From the NCBI RefSeq assembly GCF_034120055.1, contig NZ_CP139368.1:3658001-3722000 (forward strand): DNA of 64,000 nucleotides. Direction: 5' to 3'. Numbering within the stretch: the first letter of the stretch is position 1; every line of letters starts with the position of its first letter. A program made the translations under genes and the position numbers. The stretch is from Microbacterium rhizosphaerae (GTDB taxonomy: Bacteria; Actinomycetota; Actinomycetes; Actinomycetales; Microbacteriaceae). Of this stretch, positions 16,131 to 24,936 are shown piece by piece. The notes below the pieces were generated by a model. It was not told the origin of the DNA and searched no databases. It saw only the letters and a program-made list of their open reading frames with translations.

Positions 16131-16991
16131 TCAGGCGGTGTCGTCGACGACGGGATCGATGGATGCTGCGACCCCCCGCATCCCCATCGCGGACGACAAG
16201 TGCGCGAGCGCGTCGCGGGCGGTCGTCACCGCGACGAGCGCGTAGACCACGAGGGAGGACTGCCGCGTATCGGTTTCGACGTGCAGCTCGGCGTCGTTCT
16301 TCGCCAGCGTGAAGCCGAAATGCGTGAGGTCGGCCAGAGCCGTCCAGGCGACGTGCGGCAGGCTGCCGTCGCCGTACGCCTCGGCGACCGGCACGGACGG
16401 GGGCAGCTCGCGCCGCACGGCTCGGGTCGTGACGCCCGCCGCGAGAGCCGCCGCGTCGATGTGGGCGAGCGCGGCGTCGCCGTGTTCCGCGAGGCGTGAT
16501 GCCAGCTGGTCGTAGAGCTGCGGGGGGATCGACGCATCCCTCGCCTGGGCCAGACGCTCGTGATCGGCGGCGAACCGGCTCACGTCGGCGCGCAGGGCGC
16601 GCGCGAAGCGCTCGAGCCGCTGCTGGCGGGTCTCGGGCGCGAGCAGCCACGTGAGGGTCGCCGCGTTCTCGATGGCTCCGCGCAGGAGCGGCGGCAGCAG
16701 CACGAGGTCGAGCGCCAGCTCGCCGGGCGCCGTGCGCAGCGCCGAGCGGTGCAGCTCGTCGAGGTAGGTCGCGGCCGCGGTCGCACGCTGCTGCACGTAC
16801 ACCGCGAAGGCCAGGCGGCCCTCCGCGGTGCGCGTCGCCTCCTCGTCCGCGCGCAGGCTCGCCTCCGCGGAGACGGGGGCAGCAGCGAGCGACCGGAGCG
16901 CATCGGACAGCTCACCGCACGTCGTGAACGCGCGCCGCAGCGCCGTCGTCATGTCTGCGTCGGTGGGGTGGGGCACGGCGGCCTCGGGCAT
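16131..16991 (-). CDS. Hypothetical helical protein
   Basis: 286 residues from the ATG at 16991; the open frame upstream to 17321 is rejected because it overlaps the promoter of the divergent permease. Mostly alpha-helical, Ala/Leu/Arg-rich, without signal peptide or membrane segment. A Trp-containing block 'IENAATLTWLLAPETRQQRL' and a 'DLTHFGFTLAKND' block stand out and may be a conserved core. I do not recognise the family. It converges with the MFS gene with 7 bases between stops and diverges from the TauE-like permease. Confidence 0.65.
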   Translation of the reverse strand: MPEAAVPHPTDADMTTALRRAFTTCGELSDALRSLAAAPVSAEASLRADEEATRTAEGRLAFAVYVQQRATAAATYLDELHRSALRTAPGELALDLVLLPPLLRGAIENAATLTWLLAPETRQQRLERFARALRADVSRFAADHERLAQARDASIPPQLYDQLASRLAEHGDAALAHIDAAALAAGVTTRAVRRELPPSVPVAEAYGDGSLPHVAWTALADLTHFGFTLAKNDAELHVETDTRQSSLVVYALVAVTTARDALAHLSSAMGMRGVAASIDPVVDDTA

Positions 16992-17130
16992 CCCGTCAGT
17001 ATGCCCGAGGCGTGGCGCGGGATCGCACCGGCGGAAGCGCTCGTCTTTCGCGTGTCCCCGGCGCGGGCCGTGTCGGGCGAGGGCGGCGCGCAGACGTAGG
17101 ATCGTCGCGACGTTCAGCCGGAAAGGACGC

Positions 17131-17874
17131 ATGCTCGATCTGATGCCGTGGGCGTGGGCCCTGCTCGCCCTGGCGGCGGCGATCGTCGGCGTGTCCAAGA
17201 CCGCACTCCCCGGTGCGAGCACGATCTCGGTCGCGATCTTCGCCGCGTTCCTGCCCGCGCGGACCTCGACGGGAGCGCTCCTGATCCTCCTGATCGTCGG
17301 CGACGTCTTCGCCCTGCTCACCTACCGCCGGCACGCGCACTGGCCGACGCTGCTGCGCCTGGCCCCGCCCGTCGCGGCCGGCATCGCGTTGGGCGCACTC
17401 TTCCTCGCCTTCGCGAGCAACGCGATCGTGAAGCCCGTCATCGGCGTCATCCTCCTGGGCATGGTGGCGATCACGCTCTGGCGGAGGCGCTCCGCATCCA
17501 CCGACGCCATCACGCACACGAATCTGTCCGCGACGATCGGCTACGGCACGCTCGGCGGGTTCACCACGATGGTGGCCAACGCCGGCGGACCGGTCATGTC
17601 GATGTACCTGCTCGCGATGCGCACGCCGGTCAAGGTGTTCCTCGGCACCGCGGCGTGGTTCTTCGCGATCGTGAACATCATCAAGCTGCCGATCCTCGTC
17701 GGCCTCGGCCTCATCACGGTGCCGGTGCTGCTGCTGGATGCGGTCCTCATCCCGCTCGTGGTCGTGGGGGCGCTGCTCGGCCGATGGATGATCCCCCGCA
17801 TCCACCAGGCGCTCTTCGACCGGATCGTGCTCATCCTCACGATCGTCGGCGCCGCGTATCTGCTCATCCCCTGA
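17131..17874 (+). CDS. TauE/SafE family sulfite/sulfonate-type permease
   Basis: 247 residues with 7-8 predicted spans and the two halves of the TauE/SafE fold, 'GVSKTALPGASTISVAIFA' early and 'GFTTMVANAGGPVMSMYLL' later, each with the Gly/Pro-rich signature of the family. GAAAGGA precedes the ATG by 3-5 bases. These proteins move sulfite, sulfoacetate or other small anions, generally as exporters; which one applies here is not shown by the sequence or the neighbours. Confidence 0.87.
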   Translation: MLDLMPWAWALLALAAAIVGVSKTALPGASTISVAIFAAFLPARTSTGALLILLIVGDVFALLTYRRHAHWPTLLRLAPPVAAGIALGALFLAFASNAIVKPVIGVILLGMVAITLWRRRSASTDAITHTNLSATIGYGTLGGFTTMVANAGGPVMSMYLLAMRTPVKVFLGTAAWFFAIVNIIKLPILVGLGLITVPVLLLDAVLIPLVVVGALLGRWMIPRIHQALFDRIVLILTIVGAAYLLIP

Positions 17875-18006
17875 TCGCGCGGACCTTTGCAGACGCCGCG
17901 AGATCGTGCAACCCCCTGACGCCGGAGAGCCCCGGTGGAACAATGGAGACGTCGGGGATGCACCCATGACGAGAGCGCTCCCCCGGCGTCGGGAGGAGGA
18001 CGAGCA

Positions 18007-18471
18007 GTGAACGCATCGAGAGACGACACCACGCCGGGAACGACCCACGGCAGCTGGGGTGCGGGGCATCCCCACCTCATCGTGTCGCAGGACGGCACGC
18101 ACCGCATCTTCAACCTCGAGTCCGACAACGTGCGCATCGGCAGCGCGGTCGATTCGGAGCTCAGGCTGGCGGACATCGACCCGCTGCACGCGCAGATCGT
18201 GCACGACGCCCACGACGAGTACGTGCTGATCCCGCACGGGGCGATGGATCTCAGCCACGCTCCGATGTACATCGAGGCCGTCGACGCCGAGGGCGCGATC
18301 CTGCGCACCGGCGCACGGTTCACGATGGGCGGATGGATGTTCGTGTACGCGCGCGACGAGTTCGCCGACCACGGCCGGCCCTACGGCGGCCGGGAAGGCG
18401 GCGAGGGCACGCACCAGTCGCGGCAGCCGGAGCGCCCGGACTACACCGGATCGCACCCGACCGGGCCATGA
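18007..18471 (+). CDS. FHA-domain protein
   Basis: 154 residues. GTG start chosen from GGGAGGAGGA 6-15 bases upstream. Residues about 24-115 form an FHA-like domain: 'NVRIGSAVDSELRLADIDPLHAQI' matches the FHA core 'x.IGR...d..l.d..vSr.HA.i', with S-for-R at the phosphothreonine-contacting site and 'PLHAQI' where 'SRRHA' is usual. Phosphopeptide binding may therefore be weak. The C-terminal 40 residues are Gly/Arg/Pro-rich and probably disordered. No kinase gene adjoins it. Cytoplasmic. Confidence 0.75.
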   Translation: MNASRDDTTPGTTHGSWGAGHPHLIVSQDGTHRIFNLESDNVRIGSAVDSELRLADIDPLHAQIVHDAHDEYVLIPHGAMDLSHAPMYIEAVDAEGAILRTGARFTMGGWMFVYARDEFADHGRPYGGREGGEGTHQSRQPERPDYTGSHPTGP

Positions 18472-18504
18472 CGGCCGCCGAGTCCTGACGTTGGCACCGA
18501 CCGG

Positions 18505-19518
18505 TCAGTCGCCCGGCGGGGCCCCCGTCGTCGAGCGCACCACGAGCTCGTAGGGCGCCGGCGGCACATCGGGCCAGTCGCCCGAGCCGCCCACCAGATG
18601 TCCGAGCACCCAGCCGGCGGCGTCGCGTCCCTGCTGCTCCGGCTCCTGCTGGACGGTCGTGAGGCCGAGCGCCTCGGCGTAGTCGTGGCCGTCGATGCCG
18701 ATCACCGACACCTCGTCCGGCACGACGATCCCTGCGGCCTGCAGCGCGAACAGCACCCCGGCGGCCATCTCGTCCGAGGTGCACAGGAGCGCGGTGGGCA
18801 GCTCCTCGCCCGACGCGAGCAGGCGATCCATCGCCTGCTTGGCCACGCCGAAGCGATAGCCCCCGGACAGCATCCATTCGTCGCGCACGTCGATGCCCGC
18901 CTCCGCGAGTGTGTCGACGAAGGCGGCCGAGCGGATCTGCGGCACCGTGCTGTTCAGTCCCTCGGCGTCGACCCCGCCGACGAGGCCGATGCGCCGGTGG
19001 CCCAGCCCGATGAGATGCCGTGTCGCCGTCACCACGACGGCGTGGTCGTCGACGCCGACGCGCGGCATCCCGTGGGTGGGACCGCCGACGCCGATCGTCG
19101 GCAGTCCCACCTCGTCGAGCTGACGGAGCTCCTCCGCCGCGAAGTCCGTCGACAGCACGATGAGACCGTCGACCCGCCGCCGCAGGAGCGACCGGTGGAA
19201 CAGCCGCTCCTCGCCGCCGCCGCGACTGAGGTCGAACAGCACCACGTCGTAGTTCGCCTCGGCGAGCGCGGCGTCGATGCCGCTCACGACGGATGCGTAG
19301 AACCAGCGCCGCAGCGACGGCACCACGACGCCGATCGCATGATGCCTCCCGGTCGTGAGACCGGATGCAGCCAGCGACGGGATGTAGCCGTCGCGCTCGG
19401 CCACCCCGCGCACCGCCTCCACGGTGGCCGGCGAGATCCCCGGCATGCCGCGCAGTGCCCGCGAGACGGTGGATTTCGACAGCCCCAACTCGCGGGCGAT
19501 GTCTATGAGGGAGGTCAT
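18505..19518 (-). CDS. LacI-family repressor of the alpha-glucoside ABC operon
   Basis: 337 residues from the ATG at 19518. The N-terminal HTH 'LIDIARELGLSKSTVSRALR' and hinge are followed by a periplasmic-binding-like effector domain ending near '..VVRSTTGAPPGD'. It is the last gene of the leftward operon SBP-permease-permease-two-TM protein-LacI, with only 14 bases to the gene before it. Its likely sites are the two CAACCGGTTG palindromes at 23111-23134 in front of that operon, whose central CG is typical for LacI proteins. The effector is probably an imported alpha-glucoside. Confidence 0.9.
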   Translation of the reverse strand: MTSLIDIARELGLSKSTVSRALRGMPGISPATVEAVRGVAERDGYIPSLAASGLTTGRHHAIGVVVPSLRRWFYASVVSGIDAALAEANYDVVLFDLSRGGGEERLFHRSLLRRRVDGLIVLSTDFAAEELRQLDEVGLPTIGVGGPTHGMPRVGVDDHAVVVTATRHLIGLGHRRIGLVGGVDAEGLNSTVPQIRSAAFVDTLAEAGIDVRDEWMLSGGYRFGVAKQAMDRLLASGEELPTALLCTSDEMAAGVLFALQAAGIVVPDEVSVIGIDGHDYAEALGLTTVQQEPEQQGRDAAGWVLGHLVGGSGDWPDVPPAPYELVVRSTTGAPPGD

Positions 19519-19532
19519 GACACACGTCCGTC

Positions 19533-19760
19533 CTATCGATCGGCACCTCCGCCCGTACCAGCGGAGATGCGGCTCCTGCGCCGATACAGGATGGCGACGA
19601 CCACGGCGACGACACCGGTCAGCGTCGCCCACAGCAGCGCCGGCTGACCGGTGATCTCGCACCCCAGCGTGATCAGGAACAGCCCCCCGCCGAGGGCCAC
19701 CAGCACCCCCAGCGCAAAATCGAGCCTAGTGGTGGGCCGGCGAGGGGCGCGGTACGTCAC
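19533..19760 (-). CDS. Small two-span membrane protein of the sugar ABC operon
   Basis: 75 residues from a GTG at 19760, just 2 bases after the stop of the upstream permease, so it is part of the operon. Two hydrophobic segments (about residues 14-33 and 41-59) with a short 'GCEITGQPA' turn between them, then a basic and Gly-rich tail. The N-terminal 'RAPRRPTTRLD' is positive, so both ends are probably cytoplasmic. No family recognised. Its place between permease and repressor suggests a helper of the transporter, but that is inference. Confidence 0.65.
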   Translation of the reverse strand: MTYRAPRRPTTRLDFALGVLVALGGGLFLITLGCEITGQPALLWATLTGVVAVVVAILYRRRSRISAGTGGGADR

Positions 19761-19762
19761 GG

Positions 19763-20680
19763 TCAGCCCTTCACTCCGCCGGCGGTCAGGCCGGCGACGA
19801 TCTTGCGCTGGAGGATCAGCACCAGGATGACGAGCGGCACGGTCACGATGGTGCCCGCCGCCATGATGGCGGTGTAGGGCTCCTGGTGGGGCTGCGACCC
19901 GGTGAACCCGGCGATCGCGACCGTCACCGTCTGCGTGGCGTCGGTCGACAGCACGCTCGCGATCAGGTACTCGTTCCAGCTGGCGATGAAGGCGAGGATC
20001 GCGGTGGTGAACACGGCGGGCGCGGCCAGCGGCAGGATGATCTTGATGAACGCCGTGAAACGTGTGCAGCCGTCGACGCGCGCCGCCTCCTCGAGATCCC
20101 ATGGCATCTCGCGCAGGAACGACGCCAAGGTGTACACCGTCAGAGGCAGCGCGAACGAGATGCTCGGGATGATCAGTACCTGGTAGGTGCCCGTCCAGCC
20201 GAGGTTCGTGAACAGCTGGAACAGCGGCGTCAGCAGCGCGACCGCGGGGAACATCGACGCCCCGAGGATGATACCGGCCAGGAACGCCTTTCCGGCGAAC
20301 TCGAGTCGCGCCAGTGCATAGGCGGCCGTGACGCCGAACACGAGCGCGATGAGCGTCACGCTGACACCGACGATGAGGCTGTTGCCGATCGCGCGCAGGA
20401 GGTGATTGCCCAGCTGCGTCGAGAAGGCCGTCACGAAGTTGTCGAGCGTCGCAGGGATCGGGATCAGCGAGGTGTCGTACGTGTAGTCCACCGGGCGGAA
20501 GGCCGTGACGATCATCCAGTAGAACGGTGCCAGGCACCAGATGACGATGATGATCGCCTGGACGCCCGTCCGGATGCTCGCTCCGGCCTTCTTGCGCGCG
20601 CGGGTGCTGTTGCGGGTCCTGTTCTCCGCTGCGGGCTTCGGGGTCGTACCGGCGGCGACCTCGGTGCTGGTGACGCTCAC
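19763..20680 (-). CDS. Carbohydrate ABC transporter permease, MalG type
   Basis: 305 residues from a GTG that overlaps the preceding permease stop by 4 bases. A basic, Thr/Arg-rich N-terminus (about 35 residues) leads into six predicted spans. The ATPase-docking EAA loop is 'EEAARVDGCTRFTAFIKIIL', and the C-terminus 'QRKIVAGLTAGGVKG' is the classic end of MalG-like permeases. With the MalF partner and the SBP it forms an importer. No ATPase gene is present in the operon, so a shared MsmK-type ATPase elsewhere must energise it. Confidence 0.93.
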   Translation of the reverse strand: MSVTSTEVAAGTTPKPAAENRTRNSTRARKKAGASIRTGVQAIIIVIWCLAPFYWMIVTAFRPVDYTYDTSLIPIPATLDNFVTAFSTQLGNHLLRAIGNSLIVGVSVTLIALVFGVTAAYALARLEFAGKAFLAGIILGASMFPAVALLTPLFQLFTNLGWTGTYQVLIIPSISFALPLTVYTLASFLREMPWDLEEAARVDGCTRFTAFIKIILPLAAPAVFTTAILAFIASWNEYLIASVLSTDATQTVTVAIAGFTGSQPHQEPYTAIMAAGTIVTVPLVILVLILQRKIVAGLTAGGVKG

Positions 20681-21687
20681 CGGAGTTCTCCCTTCTGCTG
20701 CGCTTCCGTCGTCGCCACCACGTTGGCGCCGAGGAAGCGCACGAAGATGAAGGCGACGGCGAAGATGAGCAGGAACGTCAGCGTCGACAGCGCGGCCGCC
20801 GCATTGAAGCCCTGCCTGATCTGATTGACCACGAGTATCGACAGGGTGGTCGTGGCATTGCCTGGCCCACCGCCCGTCAGGATCGCCGGCAGGTCGTACA
20901 TGCGCAGCGCGTCCAGCGTGCGGAAGAGGATCGCGACCATGAGGGCGGGCTTGATCAGCGGCAGCGTGATGCGGAAGAACTGCTGCACCGTGCTCGCGCC
21001 GTCCACCCGGGAGGCCTCATAGATCTCGTCCGGGATGATCTGCAGCCCTGCGAGGATCAGCAGAGCCATGAACGGTGTCGTCTTCCAGACGTCGGCGATG
21101 ATGATGGCGATGCGCGCCGGCCATGCCTGACTGGTCCAGAGGATCTGCGCATGGAGTATCACGTTCGCGATGCCGGCGGTGGCGAAGATGAAGAACCACA
21201 GCTTGGCCGTGACAGCCGTGGGGATCGCCCACGGGACGAGGACCGAGGCCCGAACGAGCGCGCGGCCGCGGTAGGCGCGGTTCATGATCAGCGCCATCCA
21301 CAGGCCGAGGATCGTCTCGAGGACCACGGTCGTGATCGTGAAGAAGAACGTGTTGAAGATCGACGTCCAGAAGCTGGCGCCGTTCGTGCCCGGCGGGCAG
21401 GGAACGGGTCCACACTGCTGGAGCAGCCAGTGGGTGTAGTTCGAGAACCCGGCGAAGCCGCCCTGCTCGAACAGTCCCGTGGCTGCGTTGAGGCCGGCGT
21501 CCTTCTGGAACGACTGGATGACCGCCGCCACGAGCGGATATCCGATCACCACCGCGAGGATCAGGATGCTCGGGGCGATCAGCCAGAGCGCTGCGCGGCG
21601 TTCGTGGGTCTTGACCGCCGCCTTGTCGGATTTCCTGCCGCGGGGCGACTTGGCCTTCGCCTCGGGCGCGGCGTCTACGACTGCCAT
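20677..21687 (-). CDS. Carbohydrate ABC transporter permease, MalF type
   Basis: 336 residues. Starts with a charged 30-residue cytoplasmic tail, then TM1 and a long extracytoplasmic loop containing 'QQCGPVPCPPG', with two cysteines that could form a disulfide. The EAA loop is 'YEASRVDGASTVQQFFRITL', with Ser replacing the second Ala. 'LTGGGPGNATTTLSILVV' is typical of MalF-like sugar permeases. It overlaps the MalG start by 4 bases and follows the SBP gene by 97 bases. Confidence 0.93.
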   Translation of the reverse strand: MAVVDAAPEAKAKSPRGRKSDKAAVKTHERRAALWLIAPSILILAVVIGYPLVAAVIQSFQKDAGLNAATGLFEQGGFAGFSNYTHWLLQQCGPVPCPPGTNGASFWTSIFNTFFFTITTVVLETILGLWMALIMNRAYRGRALVRASVLVPWAIPTAVTAKLWFFIFATAGIANVILHAQILWTSQAWPARIAIIIADVWKTTPFMALLILAGLQIIPDEIYEASRVDGASTVQQFFRITLPLIKPALMVAILFRTLDALRMYDLPAILTGGGPGNATTTLSILVVNQIRQGFNAAAALSTLTFLLIFAVAFIFVRFLGANVVATTEAQQKGELR

Positions 21688-21784
21688 GGGAGGACTCCTC
21701 TCTCCGTTGAGTGGGTCGGATGACGTTCTTGGGGATGAGGGATCCGGGACGGCCGGCGGACCGGCCGCCCCGGATCGAGGATGG

Positions 21785-23035
21785 TTATCCGTTTGCTGCG
21801 GACTTGATCGCGTCCTGCATGTTCTTCAGGCCGCTGTTGACGTCGGCCGCCCCGGAGAGCACCTGGAAGGCGTTCACCTGGATGGCCTGCGTGACCGCGG
21901 GGTAGAACGGCGTGACGGGGCGCGGAACCGCCTTCAGGATCGACTGCTTCAGCACGGGCAGGTACGGGTTCGTCTTGATCAGATCCTGATCGTCGTACAG
22001 GGCCGTGATGACCGGGGCGAGGGATGCCTTCTGCACGAAGATCTTCTGGATCTCCTGGCTCTCGAGGAACTGCAGGAAGTCGTGCGCCGTCGCCTGGTGC
22101 TTCGAGTACGCCGAGATGGCCGCGTTGTGGCCACCCAGCGAGGAGGCCGTCACGAGCGGGGCGATCGCGAACTTGTCCTTGACCACCGAGGTGGCGTCGG
22201 TCGTCGCGAGGCTGTAGGCGTAGGGCCAGTTGCGCATGAAGAGGTACTTGCCCGCCTCGAACGCCTGACGGCTCGGCTCCTCCATGAACGTCAGGTTCTC
22301 CTGGGGGATGTTGCCGTTCTTGAAGGCGTCGACCAACTGCTGCATGCCCTTCTTGGCCGCGTCCGTCTCCAGGTTCGGCGTCTTGCCGTCCGACTTGACG
22401 ATCTCGCCGCCCGCACCGTTGATGCTCTCGGCCACGTTGACCGTCAGGCCCTCGTACTGCTTGAACTGGCCGGCGTAGCAGTTGATGCCTGCGGCCTTGG
22501 CCTTCGCGCAGTCGGCCATCATCTCGTCCCACGTGGTCGGGGGCGTGGAGATGATGTCCTTGCGGTAGTACAGCAGGCCGCCGTCCGACGACACCGGTGC
22601 GGCATAGAGCTTGCCGATGTAGGTCGCCGACTTCACCGTGGCGGGCAGGAGGTTGCTCGTGTCGATCTTGAGGGCGCCCTCGAGCGGCTGCAGCCACCCC
22701 TTGGCCGCGAACTCGGCCGTCCACACCACGTCGACGCTGACGACGTCGTAGTTGGAGTTCTTGGCCTGGAAATTCTGCACGAGGTCGTCGTGCTGCTGGT
22801 TGGCGTCCGTGGACTGCTCCTTGAGCGTGACCTTCTCGCTCGGGTGCTTCTGGTTCCACATGTCGATGACGGGCTGGACGACGTTGTTGTTGTCCTTGCC
22901 CTGCACGTACGTGATCGGACCGCGGCTGCTGTTCGCCGCGCCGCTGGAAGAGCCTCCTCCACTGCCCGAACAACCGCTCAGCGCCAGTCCTCCGACCGCG
23001 AGAGCGGTCGCGAAGACAAGTGTTGCTTTCTTCAC
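21785..23035 (-). CDS. Sugar-binding lipoprotein of the alpha-glucoside ABC system
   Basis: 416 residues. Start GTG at 23035 chosen because GAGGAG is 5 bases upstream and the signal peptide then begins 'VKKATLVFATALAVGG', followed by lipobox LSGC (C22). This is a Sec-type lipoprotein signal without twin arginines. The mature part is an extracytoplasmic solute-binding protein family 1 fold ('VVSVDVVWTAEFAAKGWLQP', 'APVSSDGGLLYYRKDI'), similar to ThuE/AglE-like trehalose or maltose binders. Together with the divergent alpha-glucosidase this suggests import of maltose, trehalose or isomaltose-type sugars. Repressed through the operators upstream. Confidence 0.92.
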   Translation of the reverse strand: MKKATLVFATALAVGGLALSGCSGSGGGSSSGAANSSRGPITYVQGKDNNNVVQPVIDMWNQKHPSEKVTLKEQSTDANQQHDDLVQNFQAKNSNYDVVSVDVVWTAEFAAKGWLQPLEGALKIDTSNLLPATVKSATYIGKLYAAPVSSDGGLLYYRKDIISTPPTTWDEMMADCAKAKAAGINCYAGQFKQYEGLTVNVAESINGAGGEIVKSDGKTPNLETDAAKKGMQQLVDAFKNGNIPQENLTFMEEPSRQAFEAGKYLFMRNWPYAYSLATTDATSVVKDKFAIAPLVTASSLGGHNAAISAYSKHQATAHDFLQFLESQEIQKIFVQKASLAPVITALYDDQDLIKTNPYLPVLKQSILKAVPRPVTPFYPAVTQAIQVNAFQVLSGAADVNSGLKNMQDAIKSAANG

Positions 23036-23084
23036 TGTGTTCTCCTCACTGAGACGCAAGCCTCTTGGGGCTCGATCTGGGGTG

Positions 23085-23114
23085 ACGATACACGCCTCGG
23101 AACCCTTGGTGCAA
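23085..23114 (-). promoter_or_regulatory. Promoter of the alpha-glucoside ABC operon
   Basis: On the minus strand: TTGCAC (23114-23109), 18-base spacer, TATCGT (23090-23085). The -35 box overlaps the first operator palindrome, so repressor binding would exclude RNA polymerase. The leader is about 45 bases. Confidence 0.6.
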
Positions 23115-23134
23115 CCGGTTGCGACAACCGGTTG
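23111..23134. promoter_or_regulatory. Tandem LacI-type operators (GCAACCGGTTGC and CAACCGGTTG)
   Basis: Two perfect palindromes, 23111-23122 (12 bases) and 23125-23134 (10 bases), 14 bases apart centre to centre. They lie between the leftward ABC operon and the rightward alpha-glucosidase. A symmetrical core with central CG is the usual form of LacI-family sites, and the LacI gene of this cluster (18505-19518) is the natural candidate to bind them. The rightward promoter is probably TTGCAC (23143-23148), 17 bases, CAGGAT. Confidence 0.75.
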
Positions 23135-23235
23135 CGCCTCCCTTGCACAGCACGTTGCGGCGTGCCAGGATGACGGGACCCAAAAATCGTGCGAGACCTG
23201 CGGCGGCCTGCCGCCGACGACATGAGCGAGGCGAT

Positions 23236-24912
23236 GTGAGCGACACCTTCTCCACTACCGGGACCGAGTCCGACGCGACGGAGGCCGCGAGCGCCGACGA
23301 CAGGTGGTGGCGGGACGCCGTCGTGTACCAGATCTACCCGCGCTCGTTCGCGGACGGCGACGGCGACGGGATGGGCGACTTCGCCGGCATCACCTCGAAG
23401 GTCCCGTACCTCGCGCGCCTCGGCGTGGACGCGGTGTGGATCTCTCCGTTCTACGTCTCGCCGCAGCGCGATGCCGGCTACGACGTCGCCGACTACACCG
23501 ACGTCGACCCGCGTTTCGGCTCACTGGCCGACGTCGACGCCTTCATCGCCGTCGCGCATGCCGCCGGCATCCGCGTCATCGTCGACCTCGTCCCCAACCA
23601 CTCCTCGAGCGCGCACCCGTGGTTCCAGGCCGCGCTCGCGTCGGCGCCCGGCAGCCGTGAGCGCGCCCGGTACATGTTCCGCCGCGGCTCGGGGCCGGAT
23701 GCCTCGCTGCCCCCGAACAACTGGCACTCGGTGTTCGGCGGCTCCGCGTGGGAGCCCGTCGGCGACGGCGACTGGTATCTGCACCTGTTCGATCCCAGCC
23801 AGCCCGACTTCGACTGGTCCGACCCGGAGGTCGCCGACATGTTCGACGACGTCCTGCGCTTCTGGCTCGACCGCGGCGTCGACGGCTTCCGCGTCGACGT
23901 CGCCCACAGCCTCGTGAAGGCCGAGGGACTCCCCGACAACACGGTCATGCGCGACATCCAGGGCGCCGGCGGCGACCGCGGTCCGATGTGGGACCAGGAC
24001 GGCGTCCACGACATCTACCGGCGCTGGCGCCGGCTGCTGGACGCGTACACCCCGCCCCGCATCCTCGTCGCGGAGGCGTGGGTCCACCCCGCCGACCGCA
24101 TGGCGCGCTACGTGCGCGCCGATGAGATGCACCAGGCCTTCAACTTCCCGTACATGCTGTCGGGATGGTCGGCGCAGGCGCTGCGCGCGACGATCGACGA
24201 GTCGCTCGCGGCGAACCACGCGGTGGATGCCACGACCACGTGGGTGCAGTCGAACCACGACGTCGTGCGGCATGCGACGCGGTTCGGCCAGGCCGATCCG
24301 ACGACGTGGGTCAACGGCATCGGGCCCGACGACCCGCAGCCCGACCGGGAGCTCGGCCTCCGGCGGGCGCGGGCGATCGCGCTGCTGACCCTCGCCCTCC
24401 CGGGCTCCGCGTACATCTACCAAGGAGAGGAGCTGGGGCTCCCGGACCACACGACTCTTCCCGCCGACGTGCGGCAGGACCCGACGTTCATCCGGACGGG
24501 CGGCGCCGAGATCGGGCGGGATGGATGCCGGGTCCCGCTCCCCTGGCGCGCCGACGCGCCGGCCTTCGGCTTCAACGAGACGGGCGCGTCGTGGCTGCCC
24601 CAGCCCGCGGTCTTCGGCGAGCTCGCCGCAGATGTGCAGGAGGACGACCCCGCATCCACGCTCTCGCTGTATCGCTCGGCACTCCGGCTGCGGCACGAGC
24701 GCGGACTCGGACGCACCGCCCTGGCGTGGAACGACAGCCCCGCGACGGCGCTGGATGCCGACCTCGGCGATCTCCGCATGATCGTCAACACCGGCTCCGA
24801 GCCGGTCGCGCTGCCGGAGGACGCCCGCGTCCTGCTGGCGAGTGTGCCGGATGCCGTGGCCGACGGTCGCCTGGCGGGAGATGCCGCCGTCTGGCTCGAC
24901 CTGCGCGGTTGA
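23236..24912 (+). CDS. GH13 alpha-glucosidase (oligo-1,6-glucosidase / maltase type)
   Basis: 558 residues from a GTG with GAGCGAGG just upstream; the frame extends left to 23119 but that part overlaps the promoter. GH13 regions are intact: 'DLVPNHSS', 'GFRVDVAH' with nucleophile D221, acid/base E280 in 'ILVAEAW', and D342 in 'VQSNHDVVRH'. The 'QPDFDWSDPEV' region and domain B length fit the GH13 subfamilies of cytoplasmic alpha-glucosidases. No signal peptide: it hydrolyses oligosaccharides after import by the divergent ABC system. Controlled from the shared operators at 23111-23134. Confidence 0.94.
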   Translation: MSDTFSTTGTESDATEAASADDRWWRDAVVYQIYPRSFADGDGDGMGDFAGITSKVPYLARLGVDAVWISPFYVSPQRDAGYDVADYTDVDPRFGSLADVDAFIAVAHAAGIRVIVDLVPNHSSSAHPWFQAALASAPGSRERARYMFRRGSGPDASLPPNNWHSVFGGSAWEPVGDGDWYLHLFDPSQPDFDWSDPEVADMFDDVLRFWLDRGVDGFRVDVAHSLVKAEGLPDNTVMRDIQGAGGDRGPMWDQDGVHDIYRRWRRLLDAYTPPRILVAEAWVHPADRMARYVRADEMHQAFNFPYMLSGWSAQALRATIDESLAANHAVDATTTWVQSNHDVVRHATRFGQADPTTWVNGIGPDDPQPDRELGLRRARAIALLTLALPGSAYIYQGEELGLPDHTTLPADVRQDPTFIRTGGAEIGRDGCRVPLPWRADAPAFGFNETGASWLPQPAVFGELAADVQEDDPASTLSLYRSALRLRHERGLGRTALAWNDSPATALDADLGDLRMIVNTGSEPVALPEDARVLLASVPDAVADGRLAGDAAVWLDLRG

Positions 24913-24936
24913 GCGGGCGCCGAGCGGGCTGCTCGA

